Shown: in pieces, positions 34,085 through 44,690 of the stretch
Position numbering within the stretch: position 1 is the stretch's first letter
Layout of the letters: every line of letters begins with the position of its first letter
Assembly (NCBI GenBank): GCA_030847615.1
Contig: JAUMIR010000003.1
Coordinates: 22,325,001 to 22,389,000 of the forward strand
Source of the DNA: Gambelia wislizenii
Lineage: Eukaryota; Chordata; Lepidosauria; Squamata; Crotaphytidae
Direction of reading: 5' to 3'
Length of the DNA: 64,000 bases
The notes under the pieces: generated by a model
What the model saw: the letters and a program-made list of their open reading frames with translations, nothing else
Database searches by the model: none
What the model was told of the DNA's origin: nothing
Made by a program: the position numbers and the translations under genes

Positions 34085-34570
34085 TCACATGCAGCAAAAA
34101 TTCAAGAAAGATATTGAGAAGTTGGAACATGTCCAGAGAAGGACGATCATGATGATCAAAGGTTGGGAAATGAAGAACTGTGAGGAATGGCTAAGGGAGC
34201 TGGGTATGTTTAGCGTGGAGAAGAGAAGACTAAGAGGTGACATAATAGCCAGCTTTTCAATATCTTAAGGAATGCTATGTAGAAGATGGGAGCAAGCTTG
34301 GTCTCTGCTGCTCCAGAGATTAGAACACAAATCAATGGATTCAGATTATAAGAAAAGAGATTCCAGCTAAACATTAGAAGTTATTTACTGTAAGAGCCAT
34401 TTGACAGTGGAATAGACTACCTGGGGTGGTGGGAGCTCTCCTTCTTTGGATGTCTTTCAACAGAGGTTGGACAGGAATCTTCCAGGAATGCTGTAGCTGT
34501 GTATTCCCAGACAGCAGTGGGTTGGACTAGAGGGCCCTTGTGGTCTCTTCCAAATCTATGATTCTATGAA
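34085..34570 (+). pseudogene. Old CR1 LINE 3' part
   Basis: AAGAAAGATATTGAGAAGTT and CATGTCCAGAGAAGGACGAT correspond to the KDIDKLERVQRR block. The element ends CAAATCTATGATTCTATG. Frames are broken. Confidence 0.88.
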
Positions 34571-34949
34571 CAACATAGAGGTCCTGTGTTGGCAGGCCAT
34601 AAATTTGAATCTCCTATAATTCCCAAGAGGTATTTTCTTTCTGGGGTGCTGTGCAAGGTAATGATGGGGGATACTTGAAGAATATTCAAGGAGAAAGGGA
34701 CTTTTTCAGGGGAAAAGCTCTGAAGTTTCCTCTGAAAAATGTGCTTTGTGGATTTTGTGATTCATTTATTTTGTTGCTCAGGTTAAAAGAAATAAAATTC
34801 CTATGTACCATACAGTAAAGGGCACTAGGTTCCAGCTTGCAGAGGAGGCCTAACCATGTTTACTGTGCAGTGCAATGGAATGCAATGGAATTACCTTCAA
34901 GGTTTCATATCTGAAAGGTAAGATAGCAGTGGCTGTCACTGTCATGCCA

Positions 34950-35055
34950 CTTTTCAGATATTGTTAGACTGCAACTTCCAGCAGCCCGAACCAGCACTAA
35001 GAGTGATGGATGATGGGAGTTGCAATGCAACAATATCTGGAGGGTGGCATGATTT
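34950..35055. mobile_element. Short palindromic MITE (hAT-like type)
   Basis: TGCCACTTTTCAGATATTGT at the left and CAATATCTGGAGGGTGGCAT at the right are inverted repeats around GATGATGGGAGTTGCAATG. Confidence 0.6.
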
Positions 35056-35234
35056 ACTTCCATGTCTCAGAGATCACCACTGCCACCTTCAGAAGTAAGG
35101 AGGTAGTGTGTAGGAAAAGGATATATTTTCTATCAGCACCCTAGTTGTGGAATATTCTCTACCAGCTACTTAGCACCAGCTGAAGACTGTTTTATTCTGC
35201 TGTTGCTGACATTGTTGCTAAATATGTTCCACAT

Positions 35235-35380
35235 TTCCTCAATGAGCTAACACAGTGTTTGTGACTCTCCTTCACCTCACTTTAACCTCACAGCAACCCT
35301 GTGAGGTAAGTCAGGTTGAGAGACAGTGATTGGACCAATGTCACCCACTGAATTTCATCATGTCTCACTGAGGATGATTT
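35235..35380 (-). mobile_element. Sauria-type SINE fragment
   Basis: ACCTCACAGCAACCCTGTGA, GGTAAGTCAGGTTGAGAGAC and ACCAATGTCACCCACTGAAT follow the minus-strand order of a Sauria SINE body. The tRNA head is missing. Confidence 0.6.
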
Positions 35381-36224
35381 CATACATGAGTTGAACTGGG
35401 TGCTTTCTAAGTATGTGCCCTGTCCCCACCCCCAGCTGCAGCTTTAAGGCAATGGAGAACAGACTTTGGGTTTGTGAAATCCAATTTTTTGCTTCCCGCA
35501 ACACCCAAGGCCTACCCACTGAAAACAGAAACACAATGGTGGCTCAGAGAGAAGAGCTAATAATGCATTGACCTCCATAAACCATACATCAGGATGACCT
35601 GCACACAGAAATATAAATTTACATGTAAACTATTACAGACACAGAATGTTAACAGTCAAATTGAGACTTAATATTGCTCCTGTTAAATAGTTGACTGAAA
35701 AACACATTGAGATTTAGCAGTAAGTCCCACTCCTGCTTTAGCCCATGCTCAAGGTAGCATATTGACAATGCACCCTGCTGTTTGAGACTACAACTGTTAA
35801 ACCAGCTCCCTCCACCTGTACACTTCTTTCTGTACCAAGTATGGTACCATATATGCCACCCATCGGTTGAGGAGGAGGGCTAAGACAAAAGAAACATAAC
35901 AAGGAAGTGGGCAGGAGAAGGTACAGTTGCTGATCATTAGGTCTATCACCCATTTCAAGGCTTAGTACTGAACTCAATTGGCAGCTAGAAATTTCACATA
36001 AGTCAGCTTAGTGTCAGCTTGCATGCAAGATATCAGAGAGAACATTCCCCTGATTTCTTTTTCATTTATGTTAAGGGGGTTCAGCACCAATTTCCAATGC
36101 TATTTAGGGACATAGGAAGATTTAGACAGACTCTACTTTATTTCTTCTGGCTCAGTTTTGTCTGTACAAACTGGCAGATGTTTGCCAGGGTTTCAAATAG
36201 GAGCTTTTTTTTTGGCACCCCTAT

Positions 36225-36290
36225 CTAGAGATGCTGGGGAGTGAACCTGGGACCTTGGCATATAGCTCATCTGCTCTATTGGTGAAGTAT
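36225..36290 (-). mobile_element. tRNA-related SINE head fragment
   Basis: GAGTGAACCTGGGACCTTGG and ATAGCTCATCTGCTCTATTG are the reverse complement of the tRNA-like head seen at 49.49 kb. Confidence 0.6.
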
Positions 36291-37089
36291 ATATGATGCA
36301 TTGGTAAACTTTATAGCTTCATTCTTTTTAATTCTGCTTAAGTTATATTTTAAGATATTGAAAGAAACCAAAAATAGAAAGAAAGCAAAGGTCCTTTCCC
36401 TTTATTATTATTCTTATTATCATTATTCTTATTATATTTATTTATACCCCACCATTTCTCTGGGGGTTGTTTAGACAAGAACAAAAAAGTCCTCAAAGAA
36501 TGTGGGCGGAGATCTTTTGTCCAGATGAGTTCCTGCCAGGATTTGCTATATTCAGAAGGAGGAGGGCTAAAAACTCCATGTAGTTCGCAATAACAGCTTT
36601 CACTGTTTCTCGTTATCTTTTTTTTAAAAGTATGCAAAAATGTGCATAACAGGTCGTCTGAACAACCAATATGAATTGGGGCACATCCAGGAAATCAAAA
36701 CATGATCCGTGGAATGTGCGCGGGGGCGGGCTTGCCAGTGACGAAGTGGCCGGTGCTGCCATTGTCGTTTTTGGGGACACGATTAAGTGCATGATCAAGT
36801 GCTATTTTCAGGCAGCAGAGCAAAAAAATAAAAATAAAATGTTTTTAACCAGAAGATCATTCTTCCACATCTGTCATTTAATGGCAAAAAGGTGAGGGGG
36901 GAATGGAGGGAGTTTTCAGGAGATAATAAGGCAGGTAATTCACTTGTGGCCACCATCTTTTCTTGCAGGCATGCTCTGTGTGAACTGCAAACTTGGATAG
37001 ATGTTCCATGCCAGCGATCTTGCAAATGAATCATGGGGACAATGAACACTGCTACGAAAGTGAGGTAAAATGCTATTTTCCACAATTAA
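36291..37089. other. No recognisable feature
   Basis: An AT-rich ATTATT tract is at about 36402-36440. CpG-bearing sequence with GGGGCGGGC is near 36721-36735. No gene supported. Confidence 0.4.
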
Positions 37090-38190
37090 TTCTCCTGTCT
37101 AGCTGAGCCTCCAGTTTGGGACTCAAAGCAGCTTAAAACAGATGAAAAAATAGTTAAAAAGTCACAAATATGAAAGTTAAAAAATGATTAAACTACTGGA
37201 AAAATTAAAACCAGTTAAAAACATGAACCATTAAAAAACATGCAAAAGAACAACAAAGTAATTGGTAGAAAATCCAGCATATTATACTGTATAAGGCTGA
37301 TCTCACCTAAACAGTCCTTAAAGGCTTGTTGAAACAGAAAAAGGTTTTACAGTTGTCCCTCCACATTCGTGGGGTTTAGGGCTGCAAGACCCCCGCGAAT
37401 GTGAAAAAACATTCACATATGTGCAAATAAAAAATAGGTCACACCACGCCCTCCCGGAACCCCCCCCCTCCCAGAAGCAGTGACGGGGGCTTCTGAGGCC
37501 CCCATTGCTGCTCCTCTCCACCCCCACCTGTCCTCCCAAAAGTGGTGATGGGGCTTCTAAAGCCCCGTTGCCACTTTTTGGGAGGAGGGGCTCCCAAAAA
37601 CCGCAAATGATCAAAACCGCGAATGTTAAAGCCGTGAATATGGAGGGGCAACTGTACTTGTTAGGAGAGTGCTAGTCTAACCTCTTTGGGAAGGGAGTTC
37701 CAGAGCCTGGAGGAAACCAGTGAGAAGACCCTCTGGTGTGTTCCCGCTGGATGTACATATGAGGCTGGTGGGGCAGAGAGAAAAGGCCGCCACAAGCAGA
37801 ACTCCAAGCATGGGCTGGTTCATAAGAGAGAATAAGGTCCTTCAGATAGCCTGGACCTGAGCAGTGTAGGGCTTTATAAGTCAAACCCAGCACTTCTAAT
37901 TGTGTCTGGAAATGAATTGGCACCCAATGGAGCTGTTGCAACAAGGGAGTCGTGTGCTCCCTTTATCCAGTCCCAGTTAGCAATCTGGCTGCAGCTCTTT
38001 AGACCAGCTGAAGTTTCCAAACACTCTCCAAAGACAGCCCCATGTAGACAGTGTTACAGTAATCCAGCCAGGATGTAACTAAGGCATGTATCACCATGGT
38101 CAGATCATAGGAACAAGGTACAGCTGGCGCACAATCTTTACTTAATACTGGGTGTATGGGATGGATCAAAAAGTTCTGAGGGTCAAATGG
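37090..38190 (-). pseudogene. L2-like LINE, split by a Tigger-like MITE
   Basis: On the minus strand ALVTSWLDYCNTVYMGLSLE, LQQLHWVPIHFQTQLEVLGL and TYKALHCSGPGYLKDLI give the C-terminal part of an L2-clade reverse transcriptase. The upstream catalytic domain is absent. The 3' UTR continues left of the insertion at 37350-37654 to about 37090. Stops and frame shifts show it is inactive. Confidence 0.75.
37350..37654. mobile_element. Complete Tigger-like MITE, 305 bp, TA TSD
   Basis: Termini CAGTTGTCCCTCCACATTCG and TATGGAGGGGCAACTG form inverted repeats flanked by TA at 37348-37349 and 37655-37656. The inner repeats CCCGCGAATGTGAA and CGCGAATGTTAAAG extend them. The centre is a GC-rich hairpin, CAAAAGTGGTGATGGGGCTT pairing with AAGCCCCGTTGCCACTTTT. 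It lies inside the L2-like LINE, so it is younger than that. Confidence 0.85.
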
Positions 38191-39085
38191 CAATTTGTGA
38201 TACCTCTTAACCCAGTATATGCTGCATCACCATCATTATATATAGCCAAGAGCAATTTCCAGTCACTTGTGGTCAGATTGGGGGGTAATCCATGGGGCCC
38301 CCAAACAGCTTTTTACAGCAAAGCCGCACCCTGTAGAGCAGGGATGGGAGTTGTATAGCCCATTGGCCACATGACCACTGGGAAGTCCTGTGAGAGCCCA
38401 TATGGACCCCCAAAGACCCCATAACCCTCAAATTATTCAGCCATCCCCCCCAGGTTTTGACTGAAAACCCACACTATAATGTTCCAGATTGCTTAAATGT
38501 GCCATTTTGGGGAGTCCCCCACCCTCAGAGTCAAGAAAAGACCGTCCCCCAAAACACACACACAGGGTGACAAGAAGTGATGTAATGTCATTTCTGGCCA
38601 TAGCAGCAGAGCTACATCCCTTTGGAGGCACCATAAATAGGCAGGTGCATCCCAGAATTTGCCAACCAAGCCCTGCTTTTGTGGCCAAAAACATGGTGAA
38701 TAGTGGTAGTCCTGGTGAGCCAAGAGCTCCATGATTGGCTACATGTGGCCTGTGGGCCACATTTCCCATCCCACACATTTTCCACAAATAAGAAGCATGT
38801 GCCTCTTATCTCTTTCTGTTAAATAAATGGTGAGAGCAATACCTTCTTACTTTACTTGGAATTTTTTTCTATTGTAGCTTTGTATGTTCTGGGACTGGTT
38901 CAAGCTCGGGGGTGGGGGGGCTCAACTGTCCTCCTACCGAAGTAGGCCCTGGCAGCAATGGCATTGGCAGCACTAGATAGCAAGAGCTTGGAAAAGCTAC
39001 TTCTAGCAGTACAACTCTCAGAGTCTCCCTCCAGCTCCTCCTGCAACTGTCTATCCTGTCTGGAAGATCTGGCAAGTTTAAGAAA

Positions 39086-40195
39086 TCAGAAAAAGAGTAG
39101 CACTTGGAAGGGCAGCTATGAAGGAACTTGAGAAGATCCTCAGTCTAAAATATAATTTAATATATATATAAAAAGTCAGGATCACCCATGCCACAGTATT
39201 TCCAATTTCTATGTATGAAAGCCGAACAGCAAAGAAAACGGACAGGATGAAAATCAAACAATTTGAAATGTGATACTGGAAGAGTGTTCTGCAAATAGTT
39301 TGGACTGCCAAAAAGACAAATAAATGGGTCTGAGAACAAACTGAGCCTGAACTCTCCCTAGAAGCCAAAATGATTAAATGGAAGCCATCATACTTTGGAC
39401 ATATTGTGAGATGACAGAACTTATTAGAAAATATGATAATACTTAATAAAACTGAAGAGAGTAAGAAGGGAGGAAGGCTGGTGGACAGACTCAGGAGATT
39501 TTCAGATGGGCTCAATATTCCGTGGCAGGCATGGAACAGGGTCAAGAAAGGGTCCCCCTTTCGGACAATGTCGACCCATTCCGTCCTGCTCCCTTGCTGC
39601 TCCCAAAATATTCTATTCACAATGAAACATTGTGAACAGACCACCCGTTCTGGGTCTGTCATGGAATCTGGGGCGTGGGAAAAGGAGCCCCATTCCTGTT
39701 GCAAGATTACAGCCACAGTGGGGAGGTCTGTTCACAGCACTTACAGGCACAATTGGGACATCCAGGTAAGTGGCACCCCTTTTTCCCCCTCCTTGGGTTA
39801 CTTGTAATTTTTTCTGTGTTTTTGTGCTTTGTTTTCAGTTTTGACATTTGGGTTTTTTAAATTATTTTTAAATTTGCCATGAGAACGGGCAGGATTTCAT
39901 TTTCCAGTCGTAAATGCAGCCTTACGACAGCCAGCAAGGGGAGGGGGAGGATGTTCCTGCCGCAGAATGAAGGTAAGTGTGTGGACATTTTTCTTCTATT
40001 CCACGGCAGGAACGGGAATGGAGGTGGCGGGGCAAGAGCGGGGTATTTGGCCTCGTCTGAAAATGTCCTCAATCAAAGGAGCTACAGCCCTGAGTCTGCA
40101 AAATCTTTACAGGGCTTTTACTAACAGGGTATCTTGGCGGCCTTTCAGCCATACTGTTCCTGTCCGTCAAAACTGACTTGAAGGCAGTTAACAAC
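39086..40195 (+). pseudogene. BovB LINE 3' part, split by family A copy A4
   Basis: QFEM and GTATTTCCAATTTCTATGTA in the first segment match the BovB at 2.57 kb; WTAKKTNKW and EPELSL can be read with stops in between. The second segment after 40069 reads SLQNLYRAFTNRVSWRPFSH and ends AACTGACTTGAAGGCAG, then TTAACAACAA. The latter is the tail shared with the SINEs. The two segments are collinear once A4 is removed. Confidence 0.82.
39494..40068 (+). mobile_element. Family A MITE copy A4
   Basis: Termini GGAGATTTTCAGATGGG and CGTCTGAAAATGTCC, exact 3-bp duplication TCA (39491-39493, 40069-40071), 575 bp. On the plus strand it has ATCCAGGTAAGTGGC (GT at 39766), a pyrimidine-rich run ending TTTTCAG at about 39839, and GAAGGTAAGTGTG (GT at about 39972). 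Acceptor and second donor would frame an exon of about 132 bases. Confidence 0.9.
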
Positions 40196-40614
40196 AATGT
40201 CAACTCCCTCCCTGAAAAACATTTCTCAGGCTCTGTAGCTGGCTACTCCTCCTGTAGTGTTGCCTGGAACATTATGAAAAGTTTAAATGATAGTTACTGA
40301 CCAGCTGGATTTTTTAAAGGGAACTCTAGGAAAAGCATTAGTGAAAAAGTAACTGTTTTAGAATGCTATATGGCTTGGTAGGCTCTCCTTACTATTAGTC
40401 CTAGCAGTATGCTTTGAAGATTTGTCAGATTACAATAAACAATGACATCAGCTCAAGTCTTGAGGCGCCCTCTGAACTTGTCTGACTTTCTGCTTCTGAC
40501 AGGCCAGCACAACTTATGACTATACAGCTCAACACAACCCACCAGCTATGTATGGTGGCCTACCACTTGTTTGCCATCCCACTTAATCCTGCCTGCTTCA
40601 TTTCTGTAGTCATA

Positions 40615-40838
40615 GGAGATTTTCAGACTACACTGTTATAGTGTTACCATTCCACTTTAACTGCTCTGGCTTCCTCCAGTGGAATTCTGGGGTTTGTCGT
40701 ATAGTGAGGCCTAAGAGCTCTTTGGCTGAAAGTTGTAAATGCCCCTCCCTAAACTGCAAATCCCAGGATTCAAGATGAACCAGCCATAGCAAATAACATA
40801 GAATAGTAACACTATAACAGTGTTGTCTGAAAATATCC
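40615..40838. mobile_element. Family A-ended MITE with family M-like core
   Basis: Termini GGAGATTTTCAGACTACAC and GTTGTCTGAAAATATCC with exact duplication ATA (40612-40614, 40839-40841). The core, however, reads CCACTTTAACTGCTCTGGC, TGGAATTCTGGGGTTTG and CTGCAAATCCCAGGATTC, the inner arms of family M. 224 bp, the size of family M rather than A. Confidence 0.85.
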
Positions 40839-41059
40839 ATAGGCAGGGACCAAAAAGATATGGTCACGTCCTGGCAGTTTACTTGATAACAGGAATATTT
40901 CTTTTTGTCTCTTCCTCACACTTGAACAAGAATTCAGAGTGCCCAAAGTTCATGAGTCAGATCAAGAGGGGAACTGAAAGTTTGTTTCTAGTAATTTGAC
41001 TAGAGGAAGCTCCCTGCTTATAAAGACAGCTAGCTCAGCCAACACCCACACTTCAAATA

Positions 41060-42553
41060 CCGTATATTCCGGCGTATAAGACGACTTTTGAGCACTCAAA
41101 AGTGCCCTCCAAAATCCACAGTCGTCTTATACGCCGGATATACTTTACTTCACCTGCCTGCCTATCTCCTGCCTCTTCGCAAACGAAGCGAAGAGGCAGG
41201 AGATGGGGCAGGGGGGTGAAGCAAAGTGCTCCTCCCTGCCGAAAGCCACGGAATCGCGGCTTTTGGGAGGGGGGGTGGCTGGGAAGCCCTCCCCTCCTGC
41301 TCCCCGCCCACCCCCTGCACATCCACCCCCCCTGCCGAAAGCCGCGGAACCGCAGCTTTCGGCAGGGAGTGGTGGCTGGGAAGCCCCCCCTCCCTGCCAC
41401 CCGCTCACCCCCTGCGCATCCACCCCCCCTGCCGTAAGCCGCGGAACCACGGCTTTTGGCAGGGGGTGTGGCTGGGAAGCCCTCTCCTCCCTGCCCCCCA
41501 CCCACCCCCTGCGCATCCACCCCCCCTGCCGAAAGCCATGGCTTTTGGGAGGCGGGGTGGCTGGGAAGCCCCCTTCTCCCTGCCCCCCACCCACCCTCAG
41601 CCCAGCCATCCCCCTTGCCCAAAGCCTCGCTTTGGAGAGGGGGGTGGCTGCGAAGCCCCCTCCCCCCAGCCACCCCGCCACCCTCCGCCCAGCCACCCCC
41701 TTCCCCAAAGCCGCACTTTGGAGAGGGGGGTGGCTGCGAAGCCCCCTCTGCCCAGCCACCCAGCCACCCTCCACCCAGCCACCCCCCTTCCCCAAAGCCA
41801 CGCTTTGGAGAGGGGGGTGGCTGCGAAGCCCCCTCCGCCCATCCACCCATTCACCCTCCGCCTACCCTCCCCCCTTCCCCAAAGCTGCGCTTTGGAGAGG
41901 GGGGTGGCTGCGAAGCCCCCTCCATCCACCCCCCCAGCCAGCTGGCCATCCCGCATTCCCCAACCCACCAGGAGACTGGGCAGCCTGCTGTGGGTTGGGG
42001 AATCACGGGAGGAGGGAGCCCAGAAGGAGGGATCAGGGCTGTGGAGTTAAATCCCTAGATTCGCTCCCTCTCCTTTAACGGTGGGGAGAGGGGGCGGATC
42101 CCGGGGTTTGGCTCCACGGCCCCGCGTCCTCCCTATGGAGCCAAACGGGGCATCTTCACCCCTTCTCCCCACCTTCCTTGAAGGTGGGGAGAGGGGGAGA
42201 ATCTAGGGGTTTGCCGCGGCTGCCCTTCGGAAGAGCCAAGATGGAGGGAAGGGGGCTTCTGAGGCAAACTGGGCATTTTCGCCCCTTTCCTCCACCTTCG
42301 AGTCCAGTTTGACTGGAAGGTTGAAAAGAGGGGCAAATGTTGCCCTGCCAGCTGATCCTGTTCGCTTTCCCAACTCACGAGGAGATCCTCATGAGTTGGG
42401 AAACAAAGAGGATCAACTGGCAAGGCTCCCCCAGCCAGCCAAATTGGGGTGGTGGTCTTATCTGGCGAATATATGCCTAGGCCTAGATTTTTGGCTGGAA
42501 ATTGGGGGTGGTGGTCTTCTACGCCCAGTCATCTTATATGCCGGAATATACGG
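41060..42553. mobile_element. 1.5-kb TA-TSD element with minisatellite core
   Basis: Inverted termini: CCGTATATTCCGGCGTATAA at the left, TTATATGCCGGAATATACGG at the right, flanked by TA at 41058-41059 and 42554-42555. Subterminal GACGACTTTTGAGCACTC pairs with TGCCCTCCA-flanked GTCGTCTTATACGCCGG at 41121-41138. A near-duplicate end (GTGGTCTTATCTGGCGAATA) lies at 42450-42470. No transposase frame is present. TA duplication suggests a Tc1/mariner-type mobiliser, but the family is not one I can name with certainty. Confidence 0.8.
41225..41930. repeat. GC-rich minisatellite, about eight units of 97 then 87 bp
   Basis: Units keyed on (G/C)AAAGCC start near 41241, 41337, 41434, 41531, 41620, 41706, 41793 and 41880. 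The first four are spaced 96-97 bp, the later ones 86-89 bp. Early units form a hairpin, CCTGCCGAAAGCCGC pairing with GCAGCTTTCGGCAGG. All units share GTGGCTG(G/C)GAAGCCC. Proline/alanine-rich open frames in several phases are artefacts of this array. Confidence 0.9.
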
Positions 42554-42592
42554 TAATGTTTCAAGAGCACACTTCACAGCTGTGCACACATA

Positions 42593-43213
42593 GGAGATTT
42601 TCACACGGGCTATATATCCCGTGGCAGAAACAGAACAGGGTCAGGAAAGGTTTTCCCTTTCGGACAACGTTGGCCCTGTTCTGTCCTGCATCCATCCTAC
42701 TCCCATGACTGTTCCAGAACAATGTAATCACGATTTTTCATCGTGAATAGATGTCCCATTCCGTCACTATCACGCAACCATGGGTGTGCGAACAGGAGCC
42801 CCTTTCCTGTTCCGAAATGACAGCTGTAGAGGGGAGGTCCATTCCAAGCACTTCCTGGTACGATCTGGACATCCAGGTAAGTGGCACCCTTTATTTTACC
42901 CTCCCTGTTTTGATTATGTGATTTAAAGAGTGTTTTTGTGCTTGGTGAACTGATTTTATATTTGGGGGAGTTTTATTTTTTAAATTTACTGTCCGGCGTT
43001 ATCACGTGATAACGTGATAACGTTTCAGATGGCCAGTCGTAAAAGCAGCCTTACGACAGCTGCATTTACGGCCAGCCAGCAAGGGGAGGGGGAGCCCATT
43101 CCTGCTGCGGAATTAAGGTGAGTGTGTGAAAGAGTTATGTTATTCCATGGCAGGAACGGGAGAGGAGGTAGCGGGGCAGTAATGGGGCATTTTGGCCCCG
43201 TGTGAAATTCTCC
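42593..43213 (+). mobile_element. Family A MITE copy A6
   Basis: Termini GGAGATTTTCACACGGG and CCGTGTGAAATTCTCC, exact duplication ATA (42590-42592, 43214-43216), 621 bp. Donor-like CATCCAGGTAAGTGGC has its GT at 42877; a second, TAAGGTGAGTGTG, has its GT near 43117. TATCACGTGATAACGTGATA inside is a short palindromic tract. Confidence 0.9.
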
Positions 43214-43469
43214 ATAGTCTTTTGCTCTATCTGCAGGGGAGAGTTTGTGCCAGACATTGAAGCCTTCACCTTTCCCAGGGGCTTGGAGGTCTTTCTTTTC
43301 CTCTTCCTGCATGAGTCTTGCTGAAATGGAAGACTCCATTGACTATCAGACATCTGCTCCAGCTGCAGTATGACTGCTTTGTCTTCCAAAGAAGACAAAC
43401 TCTCAAAGGGGGCGGGGGATGACACTTACACTGCCACAAGTCATCAGGACATATGAGAAACTACTTTCT

Positions 43470-43680
43470 GCTTGCTGATACCCTTGATCTATCTAGCTCA
43501 ATACTGACTGGCAGTAACTCCCAAGAGTTTCATGCAGGATTCTTTCTCAGCCCTTCTTAGAATTCCATAGTATCCTCTAGTGGTCCTCCATCAAAGTACT
43601 AACCAGATCTGGCCATGCTTAGTTTCAGAAATGATATGAGATCAGTATGTTCAGGATAGTATAATGTTAAGCCAGCTTAG
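43470..43680 (-). mobile_element. 5S-rRNA-related SINE
   Basis: On the plus strand AAAGTACTAACCAGATCTGG, CCATGCTTAGTTTCAGAAAT and GATATGAGATCAGTATGTTC are close to the reverse complement of the internal promoter region of 5S rRNA. Upstream, TGACTGGCAGTAACTCCC and TTTCATGCAGGATTCTTTCT are the body of the 5S-type SINE known in lizards. Decayed; not a functional 5S gene. Confidence 0.75.
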
Positions 43681-43689
43681 GTCCACTTT

Positions 43690-44180
43690 ATCTGAAAGAC
43701 CGTATCTCTCTATACAAGCTTGCCCACCTTTTAAGATACTCAGAGGAGTACTTTCTCATGGTCCCACAACTGTTACAGGCCCCTCTGGTGAGGGCACATG
43801 AGAGAATCTTCTTGGAGGTTACTCCTATATTGCAGAATTCCCTCCCATAGGAGGTTAGGCTGGTCCCTTCTCTTTTTATCCTCTCACTGGTAAATAAAGA
43901 CTTTTATATGTTAATCAACAAATGACAAGCATTTGTTGATTAATGGATTTACACATGGGTTTTGATGGAGTGTCTGTGCTGCCCTTCTATCTTTGTTATG
44001 TCTTTTAAATTTTTAACTGGTTTTAAATTAAGGGTATTTTTACATGATAGTGAATTTAATTGTTTGAGTTTTTAAAAAACTTTTGTATCAAGGTTTTAGT
44101 TGTATCTTGCTTTAATCTCATTGTAAGCCATCTGTCTGGAAAGAGGCAGGCTATACATAGAAATAAACAAACAAATAAAT
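43690..44180 (+). pseudogene. L2-like LINE 3' end
   Basis: GCAGAATTCCCTCCCATAGG and GAGGTTAGGC encode the WNSLP-type block. The 3' UTR ends TTGTAAGCCATCTGTCTGG, GGCAGGCTATACATAGAAAT and an AAATAAATAAA tail, as in L2-clade LINEs. Confidence 0.7.
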
Positions 44181-44183
44181 AAA

Positions 44184-44204
44184 GCTAGCTAGCTAGCTAG
44201 CTGT
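44184..44204. repeat. (AGCT)n microsatellite
   Basis: GCTAGCTAGCTAGCTAGCT, self-complementary throughout, directly after the L2-like tail. Confidence 0.9.
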
Positions 44205-44690
44205 CTGGCCGATTACTGTAGACTCTGAGCAGCAATAATTCTACAAAAATTCAGACAGAGATTTTTCCATCTCTGCAACCTAAGATTACCAAGCAGAAAC
44301 AATGGAAACTGAATATAATAAATTCTGTAGTAGCAGTAGGCAACAGCCAGGGATTGGGGAGGGCATGCACCGATACGATACCTCATAGGATCTCAGAGGG
44401 CCATCTTGCTCCTGCTCTAACCCCATTCAAGATTTCACCCCCCTTTAATTTATTTTAACTCAAAACATCCTTACATCCTCTAAGAAATGTGGAGGTAATT
44501 TTTCCATGTCCCCTCCCCGCCAGGTTGTTTTAGGCTTAGAAGAGGGCTTCTTAAACAAGGAAGTTATTTCTAGTTTACTTTCTGGTTTTAATAAAGGACT
44601 TTCTTGAACTAAAATCCAGCCCAAAGATATAGCAAAATTGTTCCCTACCTTCCCTCAGATGGCACAGGAGCATTTTTGTACAGGTTAAGT

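Noticed and set aside
41053..42078. Pro/Ala/Gly-rich frames up to 291 codons in several phases
   Set aside because: Artefacts of the GC-rich 87-97 bp array; identical peptides repeat with the array period.
43585..43660. Functional 5S rRNA gene
   Set aside because: Only part of the 5S sequence is present, with many substitutions, fused to a SINE body.
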